Origin: Heterobilharzia americana
Lineage: Eukaryota; Platyhelminthes; Trematoda; Strigeidida; Schistosomatidae
Length of the DNA: 64,000 nucleotides
Reading direction: 5' to 3'
NCBI GenBank assembly: GCA_944470555.2
Contig: OX104134.1
Location: 108,246,701 to 108,310,700, forward strand
In this document: piece by piece, positions 50,290 through 60,130 of the stretch
How positions within the stretch are numbered: position 1 is the first letter of the stretch
How the letters are laid out: each line of letters begins with the position of its first letter
The notes under the pieces: model-generated
What the model was told of the DNA's origin: nothing
What the model saw: the letters and a program-made list of their open reading frames with translations, nothing else
Databases searched by the model: none
Made by a program: the position numbers and the translations under genes

Positions 50290-52160
50290 AGCAGATCAAC
50301 AGCAAATTCGCACACAGGTTACACCATAGATGTATTGTTGTTTGAAAGTGTAAATATCTGTTTCCGAAGCATTTAACTGGTAGAAAGTGGATGTTGAGAC
50401 AACAGCATGCTCTCCATGTACTGACATGTGGAATGGAGGTTGGTGCATCACTTTGAAAGCATCGTTTACATCTATATGGCCCATCTCCTCAGAGTTCCGA
50501 GTGACCAACTCCATAGACTCCATAGACTGAGAAATCGTTTCAAATGGAGTTATGGTCTTCCACCGTCTGCCATCGTGATCGTACTCACAGCTGCAGCCAT
50601 CACTTTCATTTCTTCTCGGGAACCACCGGATAAACTATGTCCTGCGAGATGTTCTGGACTTGGGTCTACCGGAATGCGTGTCTTGCCATTTAACAATTTT
50701 CCGTACAAACCAGAGGACTGTGCGGAACTGCTGTTCATCAGTGAAGAATGGTAAAACCACCATCCAAAGTTGGTTTCCTGATGACAGAAGGCATGCGGTT
50801 GACTGCAGAGTGTGTTTTTGCACTGGCACATTGTGCTGCTCATTTTCCCGCATGAGCCAACATAGAGAAACGTTAACTGCGTCTGGGGGGATATTTCTTT
50901 GTATACAGTACTTAATTATACGCCTGCATAGCAGGTTTTAGTTGGGATAATGCAGACGAAATTGCATGACAGTCATCTGTGATGAAAGTACCCACTTTAC
51001 GGCTTCCAATGATATTCTTTAGAAAACCCAGAAATGCACCAATCAGGTCTGATGTCTAACTGCTTATGATAGCAAAACCTATGGGAATAGCCATGAAGTT
51101 GACGTCAATGGCTACGAACTCGTAAAGAAAAAAGTTCTCATAATTAGCCTTATAAATGCCATCGAGATCCAGCAGATCAAGACAGTTTTCAGCTAATTCC
51201 AGCTGGTTGACTGTGGCGAAAAGAAGTATTTCAGATCTCCATCCTCTGTGACAGAGAAGGAAGCCGATCCAGCTTGACTGATTATATGCTCCTGCAACTT
51301 TTCATAACTACAAAGTGGTTTCAAGGATAAATTCAGTTGCTTTTCAATTTATACTGAACGAGGAGGTGTTAACACATATTGAACACATCTTGGTTATTTA
51401 GTCGTTTACTTTAGTGTGCATAGACGAAATCAACAACACTAAATGCAGCCGTGACGGATATAAGCAATGGTATTATGCTCTTCACTTCAACACCCTTCGA
51501 ATTCCTCGCCCAAGAATTCTCGTCATAAAGCAAAGAATTGCAGGAATGATTGTGACCGTTCAGAAACATTCTAAGAACTTAGCGAGCACGAACAACCGAC
51601 ATGAACATTTCAAGGATATTCTACGAAATATATAATGAAAATAAACAGAACTGACCTTCTTGTCACTACACCATCTACTGACCGGCGTTCACTATCCTTA
51701 AAGCAAACAAACTTGATGGAGGCTCTTCGGTCACCGTTCAAATGTTAATCTCCTACAACGTAGCGCGTGTACGTTGGCTTCGCATATTCCATCAAAGACT
51801 CTAAAGACGGAAACATAGCGAGACAAAAATGTCCCACAAAGATTGATTCGGTTACGGTTACAGCACTTCGGACGGTATCATCGCTCATGAAAATAAACAA
51901 CCCTTCTTCAGTTTGCCCTGTTTTATGGTACTTTTCGACTTCGTGCAACCACTCACGTGAGATATTTCCTCGTCCATTTTGATTGGACAACAAGTGATAC
52001 AGGAGTAAGCGGGAAGAAACAGAAAATAAGAGTTTTAAAAAATTATTACCGTGAACCAAATGTATTTCCTGCAAGTTCAAAGGAAATAATTCTCTCTGAA
52101 AGATTCGAACTTAGGACTAGACAACATGATATTGGTTGTTCTCCAGTGATCAGTTAATGT
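50290..52160 (-). pseudogene. MULE-type (SWIM-family) DNA transposase relic
   Basis: On the - strand the clearest block is LDGIYKANYENFFLYEFVAI (about 51175-51116) followed by DVNFMAIPIGFAII, then a segment reading IGAFLGFLKNIIGSRKVGTF and ITDDCHAISSAL (about 51040-50955). This matches MULE transposases: a D in the D-x-x-Y-K-x-N-x-x-x-x-P-L segment, then the F-x-x-x-F-K block, then the second catalytic D in x-x-T-D-x-x. Upstream, 52080-51745 is open for 111 codons (including EKYHKTGQTEEGLFIFMSDD), and downstream 50853-50296 has several open pieces with cysteines. Stops and frame changes break it, so it is inactive. Terminal repeats were not identified. The host intron is between channel exons 44739 and 52618. 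Confidence 0.6.
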
Positions 52161-52617
52161 ATCGGAACCAGGCCTACAGGAAGTTGATATTTTCCCTTAT
52201 GGCTCAGTGTTAATGTCCTTAAATGAAGCACTGGGTGATATTATTTTAAATTTTATAGGGGACATCAGTCCTATCGAGATTCCAGATACTCCAGGCAGAC
52301 GAGTGCTAGCGAGTACGAAACTTGGGTGGAGCAGGTCTTCTTGCCAACTGTTTAGAACCGTATAACATTAGTCGAAGTGCACCACGATGCTGAGTCTCCT
52401 ACTATCACAAAATGATCGACAGAATTCGGTAAGCGCTTAGGACCAGATAACATTAAACTGACACCCCAAATTTAACATCACTTCTATTAAAGTAGGCTGT
52501 CTCAGACCATCTAACTTAATTATTTTCCTACATATTTTTAGTATTCTGAAATAAGTTTGCTTATCTCATTGCTTTATTTGGATGTCGCTCGATATGTTCT
52601 TTGAAATTTAATTACAG

Positions 52618-52701
52618 AACTGTGAACGAGCTCTCATCTACGATATGATATTAAAACTGAAACCCGTGGTATTTCTTCCTATGGATTATATTTGTCGAAA
52701 G
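52618..52701 (+). CDS. CNGB: CNG channel beta subunit, start of cyclic-nucleotide-binding domain
   Basis: The exon encodes 28 residues, NCERALIYDMILKLKPVVFL then PMDYICRK. This is the family's D/N-C-x-x-x-L-I-Y-D-M-x-L-K-L-K-P-V-x-F-L-P-x-D-Y-x-C-K segment, the helix and first strands leading into the nucleotide-binding barrel. The borders are ATTACAG and GTATGT; it is phase 0 at both ends and follows FQ of the previous exon as in all CNG subunits. Intact. Confidence 0.93.
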
Positions 52702-53650
52702 GTATGTGAAATTCTATGCAAAATTTGTCTTTTATGGGACGTCCTGATTAAAAAGAACATTGTAACAGTACCTTTATACCGAAATGCCTAGAACTTCCCC
52801 TCCATTTTAAATCAGATACACCTGAAAAATGTAAAATCCCAAAGCAGGACTACTTATCTTCGCATACAGAAACTCATGAAGTAAAAATGGTAGTTAAGAT
52901 TCCAAGGCTTACAAGAGACCATCACACTCGAGTGGGTAACTACTGCATTTTACATCCCTCACCCTATATCTGTCAAGGTAGACTCCGTGAAATATTCAGG
53001 CCATCAAGCGAATATTCTGATTACCACATCAGGAAATCTTAATCAGCAACTAAAACACATTAAAGAGGCATTACCATGCATGAATACCCTATGGAATTTG
53101 TAAAAAAAGTCTGTCAGGACTTGTGAGAGAAGAAGTGATAGTATTAGTGGTAGTTGCAACACACATATAAAGAAGGCACATCAGATATTCTACGTAGTAT
53201 TCTTATAGATGATACTCAGAGAAACACCTTTTAGGCTTAGACGCAGTACATGCATTTCAGCAGAATAACCTAATCTATCAAACACCACATGATGACTTTG
53301 GGGTCAGTTACATTGTACCAGAGGGAATCTTAACTCTCGCTTTTCATGCACTGACCCACGATCACACTATATTGTGAAGAAAATAGGGTGACAGTTGCAA
53401 AATATGACAAACACTCGTGGAGGGAAAGACTGATTTAATCAACACTTGACACATATAACAGAAGTGGTTCATCACGTGTGTCAGACATTTGGAAAACTCT
53501 ACTACCACTACAATAAATAAAATTAGGAAGTGATAGACAGTGAAAAGAACTGTGTTGGCATCCAGGCTCCTGTGTGTATGGTTTGATATTTCCCGAAGAT
53601 TCATTGTTTTGTAGTTTGCTTGATGTTGCCTAGCAGTTAAATCCAGGACG
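52702..53650. other. Intron, nothing recognised
   Basis: An 80-codon - strand frame (53362-53604) has no family likeness. No repeat was identified. Confidence 0.45.
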
Positions 53651-53654
53651 TGTA

Positions 53655-53800
53655 TTTCCTTCCTATTAAGGACTCACCAGCTAGATGTACCTGCACCCCA
53701 GTGATAAGTAGTGTTCTTGTTGAAGCTCGAACCCAGTACCAGTCTCCTGAGACCCCAGAGTGCTAGTCACTGGGCTGCTGGATCACAACAGCCGTCTCTT
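53655..53800 (-). repeat. tRNA-derived SINE, type 1, - strand
   Basis: On the - strand it reads CAGTGACTAGCACTCTGGGG, then CAGTACTGGGTTCGAGCTTC (a good B-box GGTTCGAGC), then GTGCAGGTACATCTAGCTGG and TGAGTCCTTAATAGGAAGG. It faces the + strand copy starting at 53815 head to head. Confidence 0.8.
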
Positions 53801-53814
53801 GTGCGAAGGGTATC

Positions 53815-53972
53815 AACTGGCATTTGCTAAAGCTGGCGTTTGAAGCAACAGGCACCTGAATCGAGTTTCAGCAGGAACACCATCAATCAATAGGATGCAA
53901 GTACATCCAGCTGACGAGTCCAAAATAGAATAAAACCCTCATACCAAATCCCACTGCTAGCCATCACCAAGC
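53815..53972 (+). repeat. tRNA-derived SINE, type 1, + strand
   Basis: GCTAAAGCTGGCGTTTGAAG, AATCGAGTTTCAGCAGGAAC and ACATCCAGCTGACGAGTCC, ending in ATCCCACTGCTAGCCATCA. It pairs head to head with the - strand copy 15 bases away. Confidence 0.75.
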
Positions 53973-54960
53973 GAATCGCAGTAGAGGAAATGACATTTGA
54001 AGGTTGCGTGATTGCTTGAATGTGATTAATTGAAACAAATTATATTTAAAAGACCATCCAGTAAATAATGCCGTATCACTGCGCGTTATATGGAATGACA
54101 TTTTACCACAGTGTTCAACCTTTACCTTTACGTTGAATTATGTAGACTTATTTATAAGGCAGCTACAGCGAACACTTTATGGAGGAAGTAAATTTGAAAT
54201 TTTTGCCGTTTGTCGTGTTTTAAATCATTTTAAAAGGTTTCCTTTCCAAATCCTTTAAGGGGCTAAAGTGATGAGAGAGGACTGCTGAAACCGTCGTAAT
54301 ACTAGAAAGCTGTACTACAACCCCTTGGCAGGCAACTGAGTGAGTCATTTCCCATGCTGTTCTATCAAAATAGTGAAAGTTAGACGACAGGGTTCATTGG
54401 ACTCGAATCTAGAGTACCTAATGACAGCGTGCATTTCTCAAGACCTGGCAGTCCCAAGAATAGATATTTCGGGAGATAACAGGTAATAAAGGAATAATCT
54501 CAGATGAAATGGTCGCAACTCTTCTCAACATTTACCAAACAAATGTTTCATCTTGTTTCCCAAGGACCCTATCCGTATAGCCTACAGTTCCCCTACCCGA
54601 CTTTGCTCAAGTATCACAGACTTCATGAAGTGATCCCACGCGTTAACCTGTACGCTCCTCTAACTCAATCCTATAGTAAGCAAAGATTGACGTTGAGGTA
54701 GAAGTTGGTCACATGCTCGAATCACCGCTGTTGACACCAGCTGTTGATCTAACCAACTAGCTTGCTTGAAATTCTAGGCGGGACTTTAATACTGTTTGAC
54801 TCTATTGGATGTGAACAGTGCAATGAAGACAGGTATCTTTCTAAAAATTTAATAGGTCATTTTCAAAGGTAGGCATCGATCGCATATCTCACATAACACT
54901 TTATCAAGTCGAAATTCGCATAATTTATTTTTTTAAAAAGTCATTCGTTTATAAAACACT
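53973..54960. other. Intron, nothing recognised
   Basis: No exon or named repeat before the next channel exon at 54969. Confidence 0.5.
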
Positions 54961-54968
54961 TGTTCTAG

Positions 54969-55086
54969 GGTGAAGTAGGCAAAGAAATGTATATTGTTAA
55001 AAGTGGTATGGTCGAAGTTGTTGGTGGGCCAAATAATTCAATCGTATTTGTTACACTTAAAGAAGGTAGTGTTTCGGTGAAATAAG
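54969..55086 (+). CDS. CNGB: CNG channel beta subunit, binding-domain exon with frameshift
   Basis: It encodes [20 protein letters not shown], then a segment ending FVTLKEGSV. This is the beta-roll of the cyclic-nucleotide-binding domain (family [13 protein letters not shown] and the V-T-L-x-x-G-S-V-F-G-E-I hinge into the binding cassette). The frame then meets TAA at 55083. A single extra base, most simply a fourth T in the TTT run at 55072-55074, would restore the family's F-G-E-I and would leave a final AG that joins with C of the next exon to give serine, as conserved. With that base the exon is 119 bases and the phases match. The borders are GTTCTAG and GTAAGT. Either an assembly error or a real disabling change. 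Confidence 0.9.
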
Positions 55087-55196
55087 GTAAGTCATGCACT
55101 GTTGTTCATGCATTTGTTTGTTTGACTTACTCTATGCATAAATCTCATTAAAGTGGAACTTCATTATAAACAGACTAAAACTTAATTCTTGAACTC

Positions 55197-55702
55197 TGAG
55201 TGAGTGAGTGAGTGAGTGAGTGAGTTGCAGAGTGAGTGAGTGAGTGAGTGAGTGAGTTGCAGAGTGAGTGAGTGAGTGAGTGAGTTGCAGAGTGAGTGAG
55301 TGAGTGAGTGAGTGAGTGAGTGAGTGAGTGAGTTGCAGAGTGAGTGAGTGAGTGAGTGAGTGAGTGAGTGAGTGAGTGAGTGAGTGAGTGAGTGAGTGAG
55401 TGAGTGAGTGAGTGAGTGAGTGAGTGAGTGAGTGAGTGAGTTGCAGAGTGAGTGAGTGAGTGAGTGAGTTGCAGAGTGAGTGAGTGAGTGAGTGAGTGAG
55501 TGAGTTGCAGAGTGAGTGAGTGAGTGAGTGAGTGAGTGAGTGAGTGAGTGAGTGAGTGAGTGAGTGAGTGAGTGAGTGAGTGAGTGAGTGAGTGAGTGAG
55601 TGAGTGAGTGAGTGAGTGAGTGAGTGAGTGAGTGAGTGAGTGAGTGAGTGAGTTGCAGAGTGAGTGAGTGAGTGAGTGAGTTGCAGAGTGAGTGAGTGAG
55701 AG
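55197..55702 (+). repeat. GAGT tetranucleotide satellite with TTGCAG interruptions
   Basis: About 500 bases of (GAGT)n are broken by nine near-identical interruptions reading GAGTTGCAGAG, at about 55225, 55257, 55285, 55333, 55441, 55469, 55505, 55653 and 55681. The interruptions suggest higher-order spreading by unequal exchange or slippage of a mixed unit. On the - strand it gives an artefactual Thr-His-Ser-Leu frame of 210 codons. It starts 110 bases after the donor site of the exon that carries the frameshift. Confidence 0.97.
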
Positions 55703-57140
55703 TAAAAATTGTTCGTAGGCTGAAGCTAATTTATTTGATAAAGTGGTTACGTTCTTACTGTGTACTTGTAGGAAATACACACAAGGAGTGATGGAATAAG
55801 CCGGCACTGAACAGCTGTACAGTCATATGCGTGCTTGTATACTAGACAACACGTGAAGCTCACATGTCAGGATGAACTGCAGTTTCAGCTCATGATCACT
55901 TGTTGAAAGAAAAGTAGCTAAGCCAGGGACGCGCAACTGTACCAATAAACTGATACACTGATAAACGTAAAATGTACAGAATGATGACTGCTTCAATCAA
56001 CGTCTACAATCTCCTGATTAATTTACACTTTAAATTAGTAGTCACATTCTAAGTGGGTATCCTGAAGTTCTAATTTAAAGCCATAATCTGTCGCATAAAT
56101 AAACTCAGGTGTAATGGCGGATCCCTGCTGATGATATCTGATGATGATCCAGCTGTATGGTAAATTGAACGTAAAATCCAGACCACTGAATTCTAACCCA
56201 GTAGTTAAAATGGTAGTAGATTCGCCGTGAAACTTGACAATTCTTGACTTGATTCTATGTAGACTTGTAGATAGGTACAGCTGATGAGTTCCCTGCCGTG
56301 ACAAAACAACTGTTCAGTACTCTTTAATTTTCAATGGTCTTCTGGTTTGTATCCATATATCACGATAACTACTCTGAAGCCAATGACCTTTGTTTTCTGC
56401 GTACCGATGTCTTCGAACCTTCAGTTCAGAAGAGATTTACTACTAACCTATAATTTTTCATCGTTTAATGTTTTTCTAACTCATTGGTATGCAATATCAA
56501 AATAATACTAAGTTAAGTAAACAGTCCTGTTTTGCGTGTTTATTGACTCTTTACTTTCGTCACATTTTTAGTTATACTTCTTTAACGTGTGACATGCAGG
56601 CAGTTACTTGGTTATGTGGTTTTGATGGGTAGTTTTTAAGTCTTTTATCTTATCCTATGTAAATTTCTCTGCTGACTCGTCCCATTCACCACTTGCAATA
56701 AATACAAAATGGCATAAGTTCCTCTCCAATGACATATGAAAATGTAAATATATATGTAGATGTTGGTAGTTTAGGAAATGAATGTTATAATGCATACGTG
56801 CTCTATGTTAAGGGTTACAAAGACGGACTCACCAGTCATTAACATCACAAGAAGGGGAAACAGATAATTCTTTGTAGATATTTATACTGTATCATCCTCC
56901 ATTGCTTCACACAGAGTGATCATGTAGCCCTACAATGCCAGTCTGCAATAAAGCATGAGTAATTATCTTCTCTACTAAAGAAAACTACTACTACTAATAA
57001 TGCATAAATTTTACTTCCTTTTGAGTGCAGTATACCGAAAACACCGAGATTTTGTCCTATCATTTTATCTTTTAGCCAATCCTCTTGCATCATTCTTACT
57101 GTAACACATTTTTCGTGCGCTTGTTTGTTGTTCTATTTTT
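55703..57140. other. Intron, SINE fragment only
   Basis: A SINE tail is visible at about 56275-56390 (CAAAACAACTGTTCAGTACTC, TTTTCAATGGTCTTCTGG). No exon seen. Confidence 0.45.
56275..56390 (+). repeat. SINE 3' part
   Basis: GATGAGTTCCCTGCCGTGAC followed by AAAACAACTGTTCAGTACTC and ATTTTCAATGGTCTTCTGG matches the CAGCTGTCCAGT subfamily; the head is lost. Confidence 0.65.
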
Positions 57141-57145
57141 CTTAG

Positions 57146-57292
57146 CTTATTAGCTTTATCTGGGAAGAACAGAAGAACAGCTGATGTTAGATCGAAAGGT
57201 TTTTCAACACTGTTCAGTTTATCAAAACAAGATTTTGAAGAAATTATGAAAAATTATCCACAAGCACATGAACTATTGAAGAAACGATCACA
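57146..57292 (+). CDS. CNGB: CNG channel beta subunit, binding cassette and C-helix exon
   Basis: After completing a serine, the exon encodes LLALSGKNRRTADVRSKGFS and onward to SLSKQDFEEIMKNYPQAHEL and LKKRS. The N-R-R-T-A-x-V segment is the phosphate-binding cassette, with the arginine and threonine that contact the cyclic nucleotide; the rest is the C-helix that clamps the bound ligand. All conserved positions recognised for CNG channels are present. The acceptor is TTCTTAG; the donor is GTTAGT at 57293, a weaker consensus chosen because its phase (2) joins exactly with the exon at 59467 to continue KKRSQRMLNRD, matching the family's K-K-A-R-R-M-L. Intact. Confidence 0.93.
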
Positions 57293-59466
57293 GTTAGTAA
57301 TATATAAACGCATATATGTATATATTTGTGTACGGTGTAACATAACGTAGATTTTCTGGGACAGTTTTCATGTAAAAGATATGTTAGTAACTCAACATCG
57401 TCTTCATTGTTCAGTATTTTCCCCGACCAGAATAAGATTATCTGAATACAGGACAGCTATTCCACTCATTTATCTAAGATTTCACCCCAATCTTCGGCTC
57501 AGCTGTAACTTACAGGCCGGTTTTCAGATCTGCTGACGTCCCAACACAAACTTCCTAGATTGGGCCCCTTGCTGAGCGGGGAACACCTAAAAAACACATC
57601 CATGTGAAAACGATTACTCCTGCCACAGCATTCTGTTGACTTTCTCCTCAAATTGATCAGTGTTATCCAAGAACCCTCCAAACCGGGTAGTGAGCTGTTT
57701 CTCTGTGCTCATCTCCTCGTAAGACGATGTGTGTAAAATGCATCTCACTGAATTCTCTGCAACCTTACAGACTTAGTGCAGCCACCCTTCCTCTATGAGC
57801 CCTGGTTCATGAATCCATAATCTCAAAGATTCATAGTAGTGGCTCTCTTCAGGTTATTGAAATAAAACCATGACTAGGGTTAATGACACCAACATTCCGG
57901 ACGGAATATTGCTCGCTTTCGCAAGGTAAAACTACACTCTTCTCTGGGGATCGCTTCAACAGCAGTGACTACCAGGATTAGGATTTTCCTTGCCATTCGG
58001 TTGAACTGCTCCCAGATCACTGAGAGAAATTCTGACTGCCAACGAAATCTTCAGTGCTCCGGATATCCATGCCACTGATCTTGCGCTTGTAAATCTCGAT
58101 GACTGCGGTTTTCCTGGAGTCACCCTGACTTTGTATTGGTTAATTTACAGGAAGGTCAAGAGGAAGATTACCACCGTACTCATCTAGGCTTGACTCGTAA
58201 TCGCTGATGCACAAAACTTCCTAGGTTCCCATAGGTGAGCAACACAAACCCAGGACTATTTAGACCTGCTATGTAGAGATTATTCATGTTGATGCCTTGG
58301 CACATAACTATGGAACCTACAGACAGGTAGAGAGTCGTAGTCACTCCACCACTAGATTAAGATTAACTGAACACTGGGCAACTAGTCCACTTGTTTTTGC
58401 ACTTTAGTCTGTCAGCCTTGTATCCAGAATATTTAAGAGTTACTAAGCTGATCAGGATTCTGAATCCTATATATTACCCCTTTTAGAAGCTATAGACATT
58501 GCCTTGTGTCATATTTCAATTCACTGCCGATTTGAGCTGGACAATCACTGCGATCCTTTCAACTTCAGATTCCTTGGCACTCGTTCATCAAACTGAATAG
58601 ATGTCTCTTTTCACTCTCCAGATATGCTAATCTAAAAGTTCGTGTAAGTGAATATATCGATACACTTAGAGGTAATGAAATTTTCAATCCCTTCTCTTAT
58701 GAAACAAATATCTTCACAATATTGTTGACTTTTTGTGTAATGATTTCTTGTGTATTTAGGCTATCTGCAGCTGAGGTAAGCCTACTCAATGAAGAACTGA
58801 GTTTATCCCATTTCTATGTACCTCATTTTCTTGCTGTGATGAAATTTCGTGCACAGTATGCAAATTACTGTTGATTTGTATGACTCAGCATGTCAGTCCG
58901 TGATGAATCCTACATTGAAACCACAGTCAGGGAACTGAATTGACAACTTCGCCAAATGGCTTCTCCTGACTGCTCAGAAACTTAGACTCATGCATGATAT
59001 CATTACCCGGATAATCCTATAACACAAATGAGATCGTGAAAACACAATTGATAGTATACTTGTACTGTTCAACCACTATCTGCCTCGAATAATCGAATTT
59101 GAAATGTATATAGTGTAGTCAGATTCCCCTCTTCCTTACATATGGTAGACGGTAGGCTAAGCTGTTCACAAAGCGGTGAAATATTTTTGATCCTGTAAAG
59201 CCAGTTTCGATTAACCATCATGCTCAGAGTAAAGTTATTGTTTATGTGGTAGCAAAATCTCAAAATTTACTGACACGAGATATTACTGTTGTACTACTGA
59301 AATGTGATTATCAGTAGTGCGATAACAGTAATCTTAACATTTTAATATATAAGTTTGTACTCTGTTATCAAATGATTTTTCTACGGAATAGTAAATCTAT
59401 TTATACTTTTGTTAAAAAACGAAACCTTTTCTCCTTTCTTCAACCCACCCCCCTCATCCCACGTAG
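57293..59466. other. Intron, unclassified retroelement-like stretch
   Basis: The part from about 57420 to 58580 is less AT-rich than its surroundings and looks like degraded retroelement DNA, but no conserved block could be named. An apparent 22-base exon at 58622-58643 was rejected. Confidence 0.35.
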
Positions 59467-59635
59467 ACGAATGCTGAATAGAGACAAGAAAAAGGCGAAA
59501 GATGAAGCCAAGAAGGAGGAGAAGAAGAAAAAGAAAATGGAAAAAGAAACCAGTATTGAATTCAAGGATGATGTAGCTATCGAAGTCATTCCTGAAAGAC
59601 CTGCCACCCCTAAGCTAGTCGAGACAGTTGTGAAG
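59467..59635 (+). CDS. CNGB: CNG channel beta subunit, lysine-rich tail exon
   Basis: The exon encodes RMLNRDKKKAKDEAKKEEKK and further lysines, then an acidic stretch ending VIPERPATPKLVETVVK. The start continues the K-K-x-R-x-M-L at the end of the binding domain. The run of alternating K and E (about 20 residues) is probably helical or coiled-coil. The R-P-A-T-P-K-L motif corresponds to R-A-G-T-P-K-L in vertebrate CNGB tails. The borders are CACGTAG and GTAATC; the phases are 2 in and 0 out. The - strand open frame over this exon is only its antisense. Intact. Confidence 0.9.
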
Positions 59636-59819
59636 GTAATCATACGTTTATATATATGCCAGAAAGTTACCCTCCTGGCATTATAATCATTTGAAGTGGA
59701 AGAAGACTGTTGAACACAAAGACAATCCAAACTGAGTACTGAATAAGCGATTGTCTATTATTTTCATACTTTATGCGTTACATGTGAGATAAAGTTGTAG
59801 TGTAAGTTGAATGGCAACA

Positions 59820-60130
59820 ATCAGTAAGAAACCCTGGACCTAGGTTTCGTACTTGTTGACACTCATCAATAAGGGATATCTGCTACCCTTAGGTAAGGAA
59901 CTTACGTCCCGTCTGGGATTCAAACTCTTGCCATACAATGCTGCGACCAGTGACATTGTCACTGAACTACGAGGTCTGCGACTGACTTCCTGTAGGACTG
60001 GATTAGATTCACTGATTGATCACTGAAGAGTAACCAATTTCATTTTATCTAGTCCAGAAAGCTGACCGAATTCTATCCATCACTTTGCAATATGGTCACC
60101 AAGTTAGGAGGCTGACTGTCGTGGGGCATT
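59820..60130 (-). repeat. Repeat family B, fullest copy (tRNA-derived)
   Basis: On the - strand it reads GTCGCAGACCTCGTAGTTCA, GTGACAATGTCACTGG, then GGCAAGAGTTTGAATCCCAG. TAGTTCAGTG resembles a tRNA A-box and GTTTGAATCCC a B-box, about 50 bases apart. The 3' body runs to CCTAGGTCCAGGGTTTC. This gives the family a plausible tRNA origin, distinct from the Sm-alpha-like SINEs. It lies in the intron between channel exons 59467 and 63601. Confidence 0.65.

Noticed and set aside
55175..55807. A 210-codon - strand frame of Thr-His-Ser-Leu repeats
   Set aside because: It is the translation of the GAGT satellite. Array DNA with a period of four gives a repeating four-residue peptide in any stop-free frame.
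58622..58643. A 22-base microexon between AG and GTAAGT reading QYANLKVR
   Set aside because: Its length is not a multiple of three in the required phase, and direct joining of 57292 to 59467 gives the conserved KKRSQRML without it.
59440..59730. A 96-codon - strand frame rich in Ser and Phe
   Set aside because: It is the antisense of the lysine- and glutamate-rich channel exon at 59467-59635.
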